Assembly: GCF_024710485.1 (NCBI RefSeq) | Contig: NZ_JANJUQ010000031.1 | Location: forward strand, 62,001 to 126,000 | Reading direction: 5' to 3' | DNA from: Flavobacterium sp. | GTDB lineage: Bacteria; Bacteroidota; Bacteroidia; Flavobacteriales; Flavobacteriaceae | Length of the DNA: 64,000 nucleotides | Shown here: piece after piece, positions 26,461 through 35,192 of the stretch | Position numbering within the stretch: position 1 is the first letter of the stretch | Layout of the letters: the number at the start of each line of letters is the position of its first letter | Position numbers and translations under genes: made by a program | Notes under the pieces: generated by a model | Database searches by the model: none | What the model saw: only the letters and a program-made list of their open reading frames with translations | Told to the model about the DNA's origin: nothing

Positions 26461-28428
26461 TTAAGGATGCAACTGTTTTTTTACACTTTCAAAAACGTCT
26501 TGATTGACTTTTACGTTAAATTCTTGTTTCAAATCATCAACCCATCTTTGCTCTAAATACTGTTGGTATTCATTAACTACTTTTCCTCTGCATTCTTCTA
26601 AAGTCTTTACCTCCTCAGGCATTACTTTGTCAACTTTTACCACAAAATAATATTCCCCTTCTTTGAAAATATCGGAAATACCCACTTCAAATTGAGTAGC
26701 TTTAGGCAAAGCACTATTGCCTTCTTCAAATTTTCCGGTATTGGCCATAACGTTCACCACATTCCCAACATTCAACTGATCTTTGATGGTTTGTACATCT
26801 TTATTCTTTTTCAACAGAGACAAGGCTTTTTTAATGGTCTCCATTTTAGTGGAAGACAAAATGGTAGCTTCTACCCTTTTTTTCCACATATGGTTGAATT
26901 TAGTCGAATTGTAAAAAGTTTGCAAGCCTACCGTATCTGTTTTGGCACGCTCCCAAATTTCTTTTTCCATCAAATCAAACAACAACAAACCATCGCGGTA
27001 TTCTTCCATCACATAAGCAAACTCCGGAAACTCAGTCTCCAAATTTTCATCGTAATAAGCCGTTAATTGTTCGTCTAAAAATCTGTCATACAGCGTTTCC
27101 ATAAGTACCGAAAGCGGCTTCACTTTCAATCCTGATTTTTGCTGTTTGTCAACAAACTCTAAGAATTTTTTCCCGTCAATTTTTTTAGTGTTGATAGTAA
27201 GTAACACACCGGCATAATCTTTAGCAGCTTCAGGTTGTGCCCACTTGCTTTCGTAAAAGTCAGCCGTGATCCATTTGGAAACCTGTGCAAACACTTTTGA
27301 ATCTCTCTTGTAAGTGTATTGCTTCCTGAGTTTTTCGTTCAGGGAAGCCGTAATCTTTTTGGAGCGATCGTCTTTGCCGATTTTATTTTCCAATTCCGAT
27401 TTCATTTCAGACAAGGTCCGCACCGGATGCTTCGCTATCAACTTCACAATATGCCAACCAAACTCGGTTTGAAAAGGCTTAGAAAGATCATTAGGGTTTA
27501 CTAAAGAAAAAGCCACTTCTTCAAAGGCTTCCGAACTCAATTGTCCGGAACCGAATTTATTCAAAACACCGCCTTTAGGCGACGTAGATTTGTCCTCGGA
27601 AAATTGTTTGGCTAAATCTTCAAATTTTTCCCCTTGTTGGATTTTTTGATAAATTTCATTAATGGTTTGCTCCGGTTTTCCCTGATCGGCATCTTCAGGC
27701 TTGGCTTTTAAAATCATGATGTGTGCCACGGTCACTTCGCCTCGATTCGGTCTAATATCTTCCACTTTCACTATATGATAACCAAATCGGGTTCTGGTAA
27801 TTTTAGAAACCTTGCCCTTTGCAGTATTATAAGCCGCATTTTCAAATCCATAAACCATTCTGAAAGCAGTAAAATAGCCCAAATCGCCTTTGTTTTCCTT
27901 AGCCGAAGGATCTTCGGAATACTGCACCGCTAAGGCCGCAAAATCTTCGCCGGCCTGAGCTCTTTTGGCAATATCTTCAATTTTTTTATAGGCTTTTAAG
28001 GTGTCTTCAGGAGAGGCATTCTCATCTGCTAAAATTAAAATATGGGAGGCTCTTACCTCTTTTTGCAAACGCTGATAAGCTTCCTCTATCAAAGCTTCCG
28101 TAATTTTAGTATCGTTAAAATAGTTTTTGGCCAATTGACTGCGATAGGACTTCAATTCCGATTGGTACTTGGCACTGTTCTGCAAGCCTAATTTGTAGGC
28201 TTTATTAACTTTCAACTTGTAACCAATAAACAACTCCAAATATTGATTCAAATCTTTTTGAGATTCGTCTTTCACCAAATCTAAGTTTTTCTTGTAAACC
28301 CTTGAAAATTCATCGGTATAATAAGACTTATCATTAATGGTAAACAAAACTTCTTTGGTATTGGTTTGCCCGAAACCGGCTGTAGCCGCTAAAAAAGACA
28401 ATCCCAAAAAAAACGATTTTATACTCAT
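26461..28428 (-). CDS. PpiC-type peptidyl-prolyl cis-trans isomerase, two parvulin domains
   Basis: A 655-residue exported protein. The leader SFFLGLSFLAATAGFGQ is a signal peptide. An N-terminal helical region (to about 120) is followed by two parvulin domains: the first with EVRASHILILADE and TRFGYHIVKV, the second with VTVAHIMILKA and TEFGWHIVKL. The C-terminal ~290 residues are helical with a further degenerate strand region (VGISDIFKEGEYYFVVKVDKV). This is the usual large PpiC/SurA relative of Bacteroidota, a likely outer-membrane-protein chaperone. It is the first gene of the chaperone operon. Confidence 0.9.
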   Translation of the reverse strand: MSIKSFFLGLSFLAATAGFGQTNTKEVLFTINDKSYYTDEFSRVYKKNLDLVKDESQKDLNQYLELFIGYKLKVNKAYKLGLQNSAKYQSELKSYRSQLAKNYFNDTKITEALIEEAYQRLQKEVRASHILILADENASPEDTLKAYKKIEDIAKRAQAGEDFAALAVQYSEDPSAKENKGDLGYFTAFRMVYGFENAAYNTAKGKVSKITRTRFGYHIVKVEDIRPNRGEVTVAHIMILKAKPEDADQGKPEQTINEIYQKIQQGEKFEDLAKQFSEDKSTSPKGGVLNKFGSGQLSSEAFEEVAFSLVNPNDLSKPFQTEFGWHIVKLIAKHPVRTLSEMKSELENKIGKDDRSKKITASLNEKLRKQYTYKRDSKVFAQVSKWITADFYESKWAQPEAAKDYAGVLLTINTKKIDGKKFLEFVDKQQKSGLKVKPLSVLMETLYDRFLDEQLTAYYDENLETEFPEFAYVMEEYRDGLLLFDLMEKEIWERAKTDTVGLQTFYNSTKFNHMWKKRVEATILSSTKMETIKKALSLLKKNKDVQTIKDQLNVGNVVNVMANTGKFEEGNSALPKATQFEVGISDIFKEGEYYFVVKVDKVMPEEVKTLEECRGKVVNEYQQYLEQRWVDDLKQEFNVKVNQDVFESVKKQLHP

Positions 28429-28654
28429 ATTGCTTTTGATTTCTTTTTTTAATCAGAATTAAATTTATAGTTAAGGTTCCCTCAAAAAAACACTCGGGTT
28501 TATCAAGGTTACAATCAACAAAAGTAACAATTCAAACACATTATACAAGTATAGCGCTGACTATTAACAAAATTTTATTAACAGAATTTTAGAACCTTTT
28601 TAACCCTAATTAATCTGCAAAATTGCAACTGCTGGAATTTTGAGTAAATAATAG

Positions 28655-28662
28655 TACTTTTG
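28655..28662 (+). promoter_or_regulatory. -7 promoter element for prfC
   Basis: TACTTTTG is an exact TAnnTTTG match 24 bases before the prfC ATG, giving a leader of under 20 bases. A -33 element at typical spacing is not obvious. Confidence 0.55.
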
Positions 28663-28685
28663 CAAACCATTTATCAAAAAAATCC

Positions 28686-30275
28686 ATGAGTTTTTTAAAA
28701 GAAATACAACGTCGCAGAACATTCGGTATTATTTCGCACCCCGATGCCGGTAAAACCACCCTAACGGAAAAATTGTTGCTTTTTGGAGGTGCCATTCAGG
28801 AAGCCGGAGCGGTAAAAAACAATAAAATCAAAAAGGGAGCCACTTCCGATTTTATGGAAATTGAGCGCCAAAGAGGAATCTCAGTGGCTACTTCAGTTTT
28901 AGCTTTTAACTATCAGGATAAAAAAATCAATATCCTCGATACACCCGGGCACAAAGATTTTGCCGAAGACACTTTCAGAACCTTAACTGCCGTAGACAGT
29001 GTTATTGTAGTGATCGACGTAGCCAAAGGAGTCGAGGAACAAACCGAAAAATTGGTGGAAGTTTGCCGAATGAGAAACATTCCGATGATTGTTTTCATTA
29101 ACAAATTAGACCGAGAAGGAAAAGATGCCTTCGACTTAATGGATGAAGTGGAACAAAAACTCAAACTGAGTGTAACCCCATTGAGTTTCCCTATTGGCAT
29201 GGGTTATGACTTTCAGGGTATTTACAATATTTGGGAACAAAACATCAATCTTTTTAGTGGCGACAGCCGCAAAAACATCGAAGATACCATTGCGTTTTCC
29301 GACATCAACAATCCGGAATTGGAGAAAATCATCGGAGAAAAACCGGCCGTGAAGTTGCGAGAAGAATTAGAATTAATCGGAGAAGTATATCCGACTTTCG
29401 ATCGTGAGGCCTATTTGAACGGTGATTTACAACCGGTATTTTTCGGCTCTGCCTTGAACAATTTCGGGGTAAGAGAGTTATTAGATTGTTTCGTGGAAAT
29501 CGCACCGTCACCAAGACCCAAAGAATCCGAAACCCGATTGGTACATCCGGAAGAAGAAAAAATGACTGGCTTTGTCTTTAAAATACATGCCAACATGGAT
29601 CCGAAACACCGTGACCGTTTGGCCTTCGTAAAAATTGTATCAGGCACTTTTGAAAGAAACAAACCTTACACGCACGTACGTTTGAACAAAACCTTAAAAT
29701 TTTCAAGTCCGAATGCCTTCTTCGCCGAGAAAAAAGAAATTGTTGATATTTCTTACCCGGGTGATATTGTAGGATTACACGACACCGGAAACTTTAAAAT
29801 CGGCGACACGCTAACCGAAGGCGAATTGATGAGTTTTAAAGGCATCCCGAGTTTTTCGCCGGAACACTTCCGCTACATCAACAATGCCGATCCGCTTAAA
29901 GCCAAACAACTGGACAAAGGTGTCGATCAATTAATGGACGAAGGTGTAGCGCAGCTCTTCACCTTAGAAATGAACAACCGAAAAGTCATTGGTACCGTTG
30001 GCGCATTGCAATACGAAGTAATCCAATACCGCCTCGAGCACGAATACGGCGCCAAATGCAGCTACGAAAACTTCCCCGTACACAAAGCTTGCTGGGTAAA
30101 ACCTAATGATCCGAAAAGCGAAGAGTTTAAAGAATTCAAACGCATCAAACAAAAATTCCTGGCACATGACAAATATGGGCAACTGGTATTTTTAGCCGAT
30201 TCAGAGTTCACCATTCAAATGACCCAAAGCAAATTCCCGAATGTAAAATTATTCTTTACCTCAGAATTTGACTAA
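28686..30275 (+). CDS. prfC: Peptide chain release factor 3
   Basis: Translational GTPase that ejects RF1/RF2 from the ribosome after peptide release. The 529 residues have the G1 loop SHPDAGKTT (17-25), the switch I region with RGISVATSV, G3 DTPGHKDF, G4 NKLDRE, then EF-Tu-like domain 2 (FVFKIHANMDPKHRDRLAFVKI) and the RF3-specific C-terminal domain (VIGTVGALQYEVIQYRLEHEYG). The absence of EF-G domains IV and V separates it from FusA. Length is normal. It is monocistronic or co-transcribed with the small gene 68 bases downstream. Confidence 0.96.
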   Translation: MSFLKEIQRRRTFGIISHPDAGKTTLTEKLLLFGGAIQEAGAVKNNKIKKGATSDFMEIERQRGISVATSVLAFNYQDKKINILDTPGHKDFAEDTFRTLTAVDSVIVVIDVAKGVEEQTEKLVEVCRMRNIPMIVFINKLDREGKDAFDLMDEVEQKLKLSVTPLSFPIGMGYDFQGIYNIWEQNINLFSGDSRKNIEDTIAFSDINNPELEKIIGEKPAVKLREELELIGEVYPTFDREAYLNGDLQPVFFGSALNNFGVRELLDCFVEIAPSPRPKESETRLVHPEEEKMTGFVFKIHANMDPKHRDRLAFVKIVSGTFERNKPYTHVRLNKTLKFSSPNAFFAEKKEIVDISYPGDIVGLHDTGNFKIGDTLTEGELMSFKGIPSFSPEHFRYINNADPLKAKQLDKGVDQLMDEGVAQLFTLEMNNRKVIGTVGALQYEVIQYRLEHEYGAKCSYENFPVHKACWVKPNDPKSEEFKEFKRIKQKFLAHDKYGQLVFLADSEFTIQMTQSKFPNVKLFFTSEFD

Positions 30276-30343
30276 CAACCTCTAATTTATAAGGTATTCT
30301 TTTCAATTTAAAAAATGATTAGTATATTTACGCACCAAAATTC

Positions 30344-30565
30344 ATGACTATGAAAGACTTTTCTAAAACATTACTAATTGCTTTTTTAGTGTTTACTGAT
30401 TTTACTGCATTTGCCGGACCCGGAGACAATACCGGTGGCGGAGATTTAGGCGGCGGAGATGAACCGGCAACACCTATAAACACTTACCTAATATTTGTTA
30501 TAGTATTTGGTTTGGTTTTGGCTTTCTACTCACTAAAAAAGAACAATAAACAAATAAAAGGATAG
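30344..30565 (+). CDS. Small exported protein with C-terminal anchor (PID-CTERM-like)
   Basis: A 73-residue protein with a signal peptide (KTLLIAFLVFTDFTAFA), a short Gly/Asp-rich linker (DNTGGGDLGGGDEP), then TPINTY, a transmembrane helix (LIFVIVFGLVLAFYSL) and a basic tail (KKNNKQIKG). This signal-linker-Pro-Ile-Asp/Asn-helix-Lys layout resembles the short PID-CTERM sorting signal of Bacteroidota, with Asn in place of Asp. The start could be 30344 or the second ATG at 30350, which gives the cleaner MKDFSK. TATATTTA (30323-30330) is a likely -7 element. Function unknown. Confidence 0.72.
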   Translation: MTMKDFSKTLLIAFLVFTDFTAFAGPGDNTGGGDLGGGDEPATPINTYLIFVIVFGLVLAFYSLKKNNKQIKG

Positions 30566-30597
30566 TTGGATTGTTGAAAAACTAATTCAAGAAACAT

Positions 30598-30630
30598 AAA
30601 AAACCTTCTTTATCACAGAAGGTTTTTTTA
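30598..30630 (+). terminator. Rho-independent terminator
   Basis: AACCTTCT pairs with AGAAGGTT around a 7-base loop, with A- and T-runs on either side, about 35 bases after the small exported gene. Confidence 0.85.
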
Positions 30631-30682
30631 ACTTTTAGAATAGATTTAAACCAAAAAACAAAAAATAAATTGTATTTTAATT

Positions 30683-30719
30683 TAAAAAAAAGACCGCTCA
30701 AATGAGCGGTCTTTTTTTT
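30683..30719. terminator. Bidirectional rho-independent terminator
   Basis: A perfect stem AAAGACCGCTCA / TGAGCGGTCTTT with long A- and T-runs. It follows the stop codon of the minus-strand T9SS gene (30734) by 15 bases and terminates it. Confidence 0.9.
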
Positions 30720-30733
30720 AATTCCATAATTGA

Positions 30734-33700
30734 TTATTCGTCTTCAGCCACTTGAATTGTGGAGATTTTGAGGTCTTTTCTGAGCGTTGTTCTTGGAAAC
30801 AATACTTTTTTAGTTACCGATTTACCGTCTTGTGTTTTAATCTTCACCAACAATACTTCGGTAGCAAAACCAACCTTAATTAAAGCTTGACTATTGTTAA
30901 TGTCTTTTTGTTGGAACAACAAGCGACCTGCCAAATCGTAAATCATTACATGGTCCATTACAAAGTTTCCGGTATTAATGGAAATCTGGTTAGATGGCGT
31001 TTTGTAGATAACCACTTGGTTCTCACTCAACACCGGATCTGTAACCCCTAAAGTTGACGCTTGGAATACTACTTCAAAACGAGCGTTAAAAGTACCCGAT
31101 TCAGTAGCAAACGAGTAAGTACCATCGGATAAATTATGAACCGTACCGGTTACAGTATCTCTTAAATATACCGCTTGTCCTGAAGCGAACAAACCATCTA
31201 CTCTATCCACAGCTATACTGTAAGTACCGGCTGTAGTAGCAGTAAACTGCATCGGGATAACATCAGAAGCCGCAAATGGCAACCCTTTACTCTGAATAGC
31301 GTAAGGCTCTGAATCCAATAAAGACGCCAAAGCAACTTCACCATCATTAATATATTTTCCGTCGTAGTTAACATCAAATCCATTGGTAGCGTTGGTCATA
31401 TAACCAATCATCGCTTGCGAAAACAATCCGGCTTCGTTGGTTACATTCAACCAAACTCGATGGCGCTCTACAGTACCAATGTTGGTCGTGTTACCTGTTC
31501 TCAAGAAACTGTTGGTATGATCGTCAACACGCATACTATTATCAAAAATCACATTCCCCGAACCGGCACCCGTACCTTCTACAAAAAACCCTTGACCGAC
31601 TTGAATTACTTGGTAAGGCAAACTGGCTACCTCATTAGCACGTTGCTCACCGTTACTAATAAATCCTCCTAGGTTAAAAGTACAATAAGAGGGCTTGTTG
31701 GAACCGTTGGTTTTACGCCACATGTATAAAGTACCGGTAATGGAAGCCGCATTATTAGGATGGGTAATAAAAGCTTCAGGATCAATTGGCGACGGATAAG
31801 GATTACCTACTAAGGTAAAACGCTTGCCCTGACCAAAGTTAGCCAACGGAATGCTATAGGTACCATTATTAGGCACCCCCGTAAAAGTACCCTCCCAAGC
31901 TTGCGGTTGCGTAGCCGAATGAGTATTAGACACGCGAATCAACACCCCTTTAGCGGTTTCAAATGCAGTAGTAGCCGGACTAGCCACTACCGTATAAAAA
32001 TTGGTATTAGAATCGTAATTGTAAAAACGATTGGAAACGGTTAATGGCGAAAAGGCTTGTAACAGCTGTCCGGTCACCGGTGCCGACCACAAAGTGTAAT
32101 CCAAACGTTTGATTGGCGATGAATTAGCCTTATAAACTATGGCACCACTATTAAAATTTGTAGGCCCACTTTGCAACAAATAAGCTTTAGGCTCAAAGGT
32201 CATAGTACTACCCGCACTCACAGTCAAGGCACCCGAAAGTACTACACTGTCCTGCGGCACTATAGTAACTACAGCATTATTTTGAACGGTTAAGGAACAG
32301 CCTTGTAAATCAAAGTTGGAACCCGGTGAAGTATAATTACCCGCTATCACCAAAGCTTTGTTTGAAGCAGGCACACCGTTACTCCAAGCCGATCCGTTCC
32401 AAGTGGTCGAGTTAAAACTTAGTGTCGCTGCTGTTGAAACAACCTCTCCGCATCCGGACAATACAGCTCTGAATTTTGTTTCCTGAGTTAATGTCCCACT
32501 AGTATAAGTAGCAGCCGTATGAGCAATCGGAGTCCAAGTGGTAAACGGACTTACAGCACTTTCCCAACGAACTATAGTGCCGGTATGACCTGACAGGGTT
32601 AATACACCACTATTGGCTCCTGAACAAATGGTAGCCGAACCGGAAACGGAACCGCCCACAGCAGCAGCTGTTAAAGCCACAGTAGTAGTAGCAGTAGCAG
32701 TACACCCAAAAGTGTTAGCTACCGTTACCGTATAAGAGCGGGCAACCGTTTGGGTAACACCTGTCGGATTTTGAACAGACGAAGTAAACCCTGCCGGAGT
32801 AGAGATCCAAGCATAAGCAACCTCAGGAGCAGCATAACTTCCGGTTATCGTTACATTATCTATAGCCCAGTAATAGCCCCAAACAGCAGCATAACGAAAA
32901 CGAATAGCCACACTAGGTTGATTCAAATAGTCAGATAGATCAGTGGTAACTTGCACAAAATCGGAAGGACCTCCTTGTGTGGTAGTGTAAGTATTTAAAG
33001 CATTCCAATTGGTGCCGTTGGTTGAAATCTCAACATAAGCAAAATCGGAGGTATTATAATCTCTGTAAAAATGAAAGAAGCTCAAACTGGCAGCACTCAA
33101 ACCAACAGTACTAAAAGTAGGCGACTGTAAAATAGTAGCCGCAGTACTGCCACTGCCCTGAGCATCGCTGTCAGACAAATAAAATTGTGAGGCATCATTA
33201 CTGTTTAAAGTTTGCGTGGAAGCCTGATGACCGTTTGGACGTAAAGTCCAAGCCGCATTAGCAGGAGTACCACCGGTACTGTTGTTAACAGTAATCCAAG
33301 CGCTCTCCGAACGATTGAAGTTTTCGCTTACTATAGTTACAGGCGTACTCGAATTAGAAGAAGCACCGGAAGTTAAATTGAAACCAACTCCGGCACAAGT
33401 TGAAGCGGCCGAAGCAGCAGCAGTAACGGCAGTAGGTCTCGGATTAACCAATACAACGGCAGCATTAGAAGACAAAGTTTCGCCACAGTTGTTGGAAGCT
33501 ATCACATGATAAGCCCCGGAATCAGCTTGAGTCGAATTAGCTTTGGTATAAGTAGCACCGGTAGCACCCGAAATAAGGGAACCGTTTCGGTACCATTGAT
33601 AGGCGGTAGCATTACTAAAGGAAGAAGTTAACGCCAACGTATTTCCGGCACATAAGTTTTGGGCGGCAGGCTGCGTTGTTACCGCCATAGCAGGACAAGT

Positions 33701-34264
33701 AATCCCCGAAATCACAATATTTCTGTTGCGGTAAGATCTGTTATTTCCATCAGACTCCCAAGCGTAAATGCGAACCGCAAAAGTAACGCCTGATGGCACT
33801 TGTAATGTCAAACCGGTAAAAGAGAAAGCAGTTGAAGCAGCGTTACTGATGGTAAGGTTACTTCCAATCTGAGTGCTGGTAGCAAAGTCATCAAGAGAAT
33901 AATAAGCCGCCACAATCCAATCTCCGTTAGAGCGACTGTGTTCACCTGTTAAGGAATTAACAAATAACGTTTGGCCTGAAGCTGGAGTAATTTTGTACTC
34001 ATAATACTCAGTGGCAACCAAAGTTGGGGAATCATTTACCCAAGAACCGGTTGAAATCCCAACAGAAGAACTATAAGTTGGATTGTTAATACCCGAACCA
34101 ATTGCAATAGAAGTTGCTGTAACATTTCCCAAGACAGAAGCATTACCATTAGACGTTAACGCCCAAGTTGCTCTAGCCGTGGTTTGTGCTTGGGACTGAA
34201 GCACAATAAAAACGACAAACAGCAGAACCATAAAAGCTTTTAACTTTAGTAACTTGTTTTTCAT
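30734..34264 (-). CDS. T9SS type C cargo protein with Ig-like and choice-of-anchor domains
   Basis: A 1176-residue secreted multidomain protein. After the signal peptide (LLFVVFIVLQSQAQ) comes a beta-sandwich domain (about 30-195), an Ig-like domain (TTQPAAQNLCAGNTLALT to SGAYHVIASNNCGE), a MAM-like 'choice-of-anchor' domain (about 310-480), further Ig/repeat regions, and an NPYPSPIDPEAF/VGQGFFVEG module shared with the 1-2079 protein. The C terminus (YDLAGRLLFQQKDINN, EVLLVKIKTQDG, TKKVLF) fits T9SS sorting signal type C, followed by an unusual extra tail of about 20 residues ending in QVAEDE. Probably an adhesin or matrix protein; no enzyme motif seen. Confidence 0.85.
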   Translation of the reverse strand: MKNKLLKLKAFMVLLFVVFIVLQSQAQTTARATWALTSNGNASVLGNVTATSIAIGSGINNPTYSSSVGISTGSWVNDSPTLVATEYYEYKITPASGQTLFVNSLTGEHSRSNGDWIVAAYYSLDDFATSTQIGSNLTISNAASTAFSFTGLTLQVPSGVTFAVRIYAWESDGNNRSYRNRNIVISGITCPAMAVTTQPAAQNLCAGNTLALTSSFSNATAYQWYRNGSLISGATGATYTKANSTQADSGAYHVIASNNCGETLSSNAAVVLVNPRPTAVTAAASAASTCAGVGFNLTSGASSNSSTPVTIVSENFNRSESAWITVNNSTGGTPANAAWTLRPNGHQASTQTLNSNDASQFYLSDSDAQGSGSTAATILQSPTFSTVGLSAASLSFFHFYRDYNTSDFAYVEISTNGTNWNALNTYTTTQGGPSDFVQVTTDLSDYLNQPSVAIRFRYAAVWGYYWAIDNVTITGSYAAPEVAYAWISTPAGFTSSVQNPTGVTQTVARSYTVTVANTFGCTATATTTVALTAAAVGGSVSGSATICSGANSGVLTLSGHTGTIVRWESAVSPFTTWTPIAHTAATYTSGTLTQETKFRAVLSGCGEVVSTAATLSFNSTTWNGSAWSNGVPASNKALVIAGNYTSPGSNFDLQGCSLTVQNNAVVTIVPQDSVVLSGALTVSAGSTMTFEPKAYLLQSGPTNFNSGAIVYKANSSPIKRLDYTLWSAPVTGQLLQAFSPLTVSNRFYNYDSNTNFYTVVASPATTAFETAKGVLIRVSNTHSATQPQAWEGTFTGVPNNGTYSIPLANFGQGKRFTLVGNPYPSPIDPEAFITHPNNAASITGTLYMWRKTNGSNKPSYCTFNLGGFISNGEQRANEVASLPYQVIQVGQGFFVEGTGAGSGNVIFDNSMRVDDHTNSFLRTGNTTNIGTVERHRVWLNVTNEAGLFSQAMIGYMTNATNGFDVNYDGKYINDGEVALASLLDSEPYAIQSKGLPFAASDVIPMQFTATTAGTYSIAVDRVDGLFASGQAVYLRDTVTGTVHNLSDGTYSFATESGTFNARFEVVFQASTLGVTDPVLSENQVVIYKTPSNQISINTGNFVMDHVMIYDLAGRLLFQQKDINNSQALIKVGFATEVLLVKIKTQDGKSVTKKVLFPRTTLRKDLKISTIQVAEDE

Positions 34265-34823
34265 AGTGTTGTGTAGGTTAACTAATTTAAATTATTTTGT
34301 TATTTTGACTGCAAAAGTGATTCAAGACACAAGTCAGCAACAAAAAAAATCGATATCAGTTCAATATAATCGACAAAATCCTCTTTTTTGTAAGCTATTT
34401 TCCTCTAAACTAACAAAAACTGACCGAACGCGACAAGAATCAACAACCAAAAATAGAATAAAAAAATAATGCAAACCAAATTTTTTATCGATTAAATGCA
34501 TTTTTTATCGATTATTTGCATTTTATTACTTTTTTTGTAATCTATTTATTATATTATTATAATTTTATCAACGAATTTTTAACATTTCGGCTTAATTTCA
34601 TCTTATCTTTAATTACTTTTCTCCTAAAGTAATCGCAAAACCAAAAGCAGTACTTGATTTATTTTTTAGGGTTGTGGTTGAGTGTGCCTATAACTTTAGG
34701 GTAGCAGTATGAAGTTAATAGGGAAAAATAAAAGGTCATCCAAAAAAGCAAAATGAAAGACAAAACCCTATATAGAAATCATTTAAAATAAAAATATTAC
34801 TTTTTTATCTAACGCACATGCAA
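34265..34823. other. AT-rich spacer without a gene
   Basis: I find no supported gene in this stretch. It is very AT-rich and holds the upstream region of the minus-strand T9SS gene. Visible structure: the repeated TTTTTTATCGATTA pair (34481-34514), another ATCGAT at 34350, and an 8-base inverted repeat ATTACTTT/AAAGTAAT at 34612-34633. Only very short open frames occur and none has a recognisable start context. Confidence 0.6.
34481..34514. repeat. Two direct repeats of TTTTTTATCGATTA
   Basis: The 14-base sequence occurs at 34481-34494 and 34501-34514, 20 bases apart (about two helical turns), and each copy contains the palindrome ATCGAT. It lies about 220-250 bases upstream of the T9SS type C gene start. 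The spacing suggests a paired operator, but no regulator is known. Confidence 0.5.
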
Positions 34824-34858
34824 CAAAAAAACCCTCTTCCAAATGAAGAGGGTTTTTA
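34824..34858. terminator. Terminator at the end of the rpoBC operon
   Basis: AAACCCTCTTC pairs perfectly with GAAGAGGGTTT around a 5-base loop, flanked by A- and T-runs. It lies 20 bases beyond the stop codon of the DUF3467 gene on the minus strand. Confidence 0.9.
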
Positions 34859-34878
34859 TCTTATAAAGTTACAAAAAC

Positions 34879-35190
34879 TTAAGCCTGACCGGCAGGACCA
34901 AAATTCAAAGGTACCTGAGGTTGCTCTGTATCCTTGATTTCGCCGTTTGCCAACTCATAACGATGAATGTTTTCACCCAATGCTTTCAAAAATCGTTTAG
35001 CATGTTGCGGGGTAAGTACAATTCTCGATTTCACTTTGGCTTTCGGGACACCCGGCATTAGAGTAACAAAATCAACTACAAATTCGGAAGCCGAATGGTT
35101 GATGATGGCCAAATTGGAATAAATCCCTTCGGCTGTTTTCTCATCTAACTCGATGTTGATTTGTCCTTGCTGTGGATTGTGATCACTCAT
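34879..35190 (-). CDS. DUF3467 family protein
   Basis: A 103-residue cytoplasmic protein matching DUF3467: INIELDEKTAEGIYSNLAIINHSASEFVVDF, then FVTLMPGVPKAKVKSRIVLTPQHAKRFLKAL. No biochemical role is established. It starts 2 bases after the rpoC stop codon and is followed by the operon terminator, so it is translated from the rpoBC transcript. That constant linkage hints at a function connected to transcription or ribosome supply, which is inference only. Confidence 0.88.
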   Translation of the reverse strand: MSDHNPQQGQINIELDEKTAEGIYSNLAIINHSASEFVVDFVTLMPGVPKAKVKSRIVLTPQHAKRFLKALGENIHRYELANGEIKDTEQPQVPLNFGPAGQA

Positions 35191-35192
35191 GA

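Noticed and set aside
34265..34823. Possible missed gene in the longest gene-free stretch.
   Set aside because: Only short frames occur, composition is strongly AT-rich and no start context or protein motif is visible.
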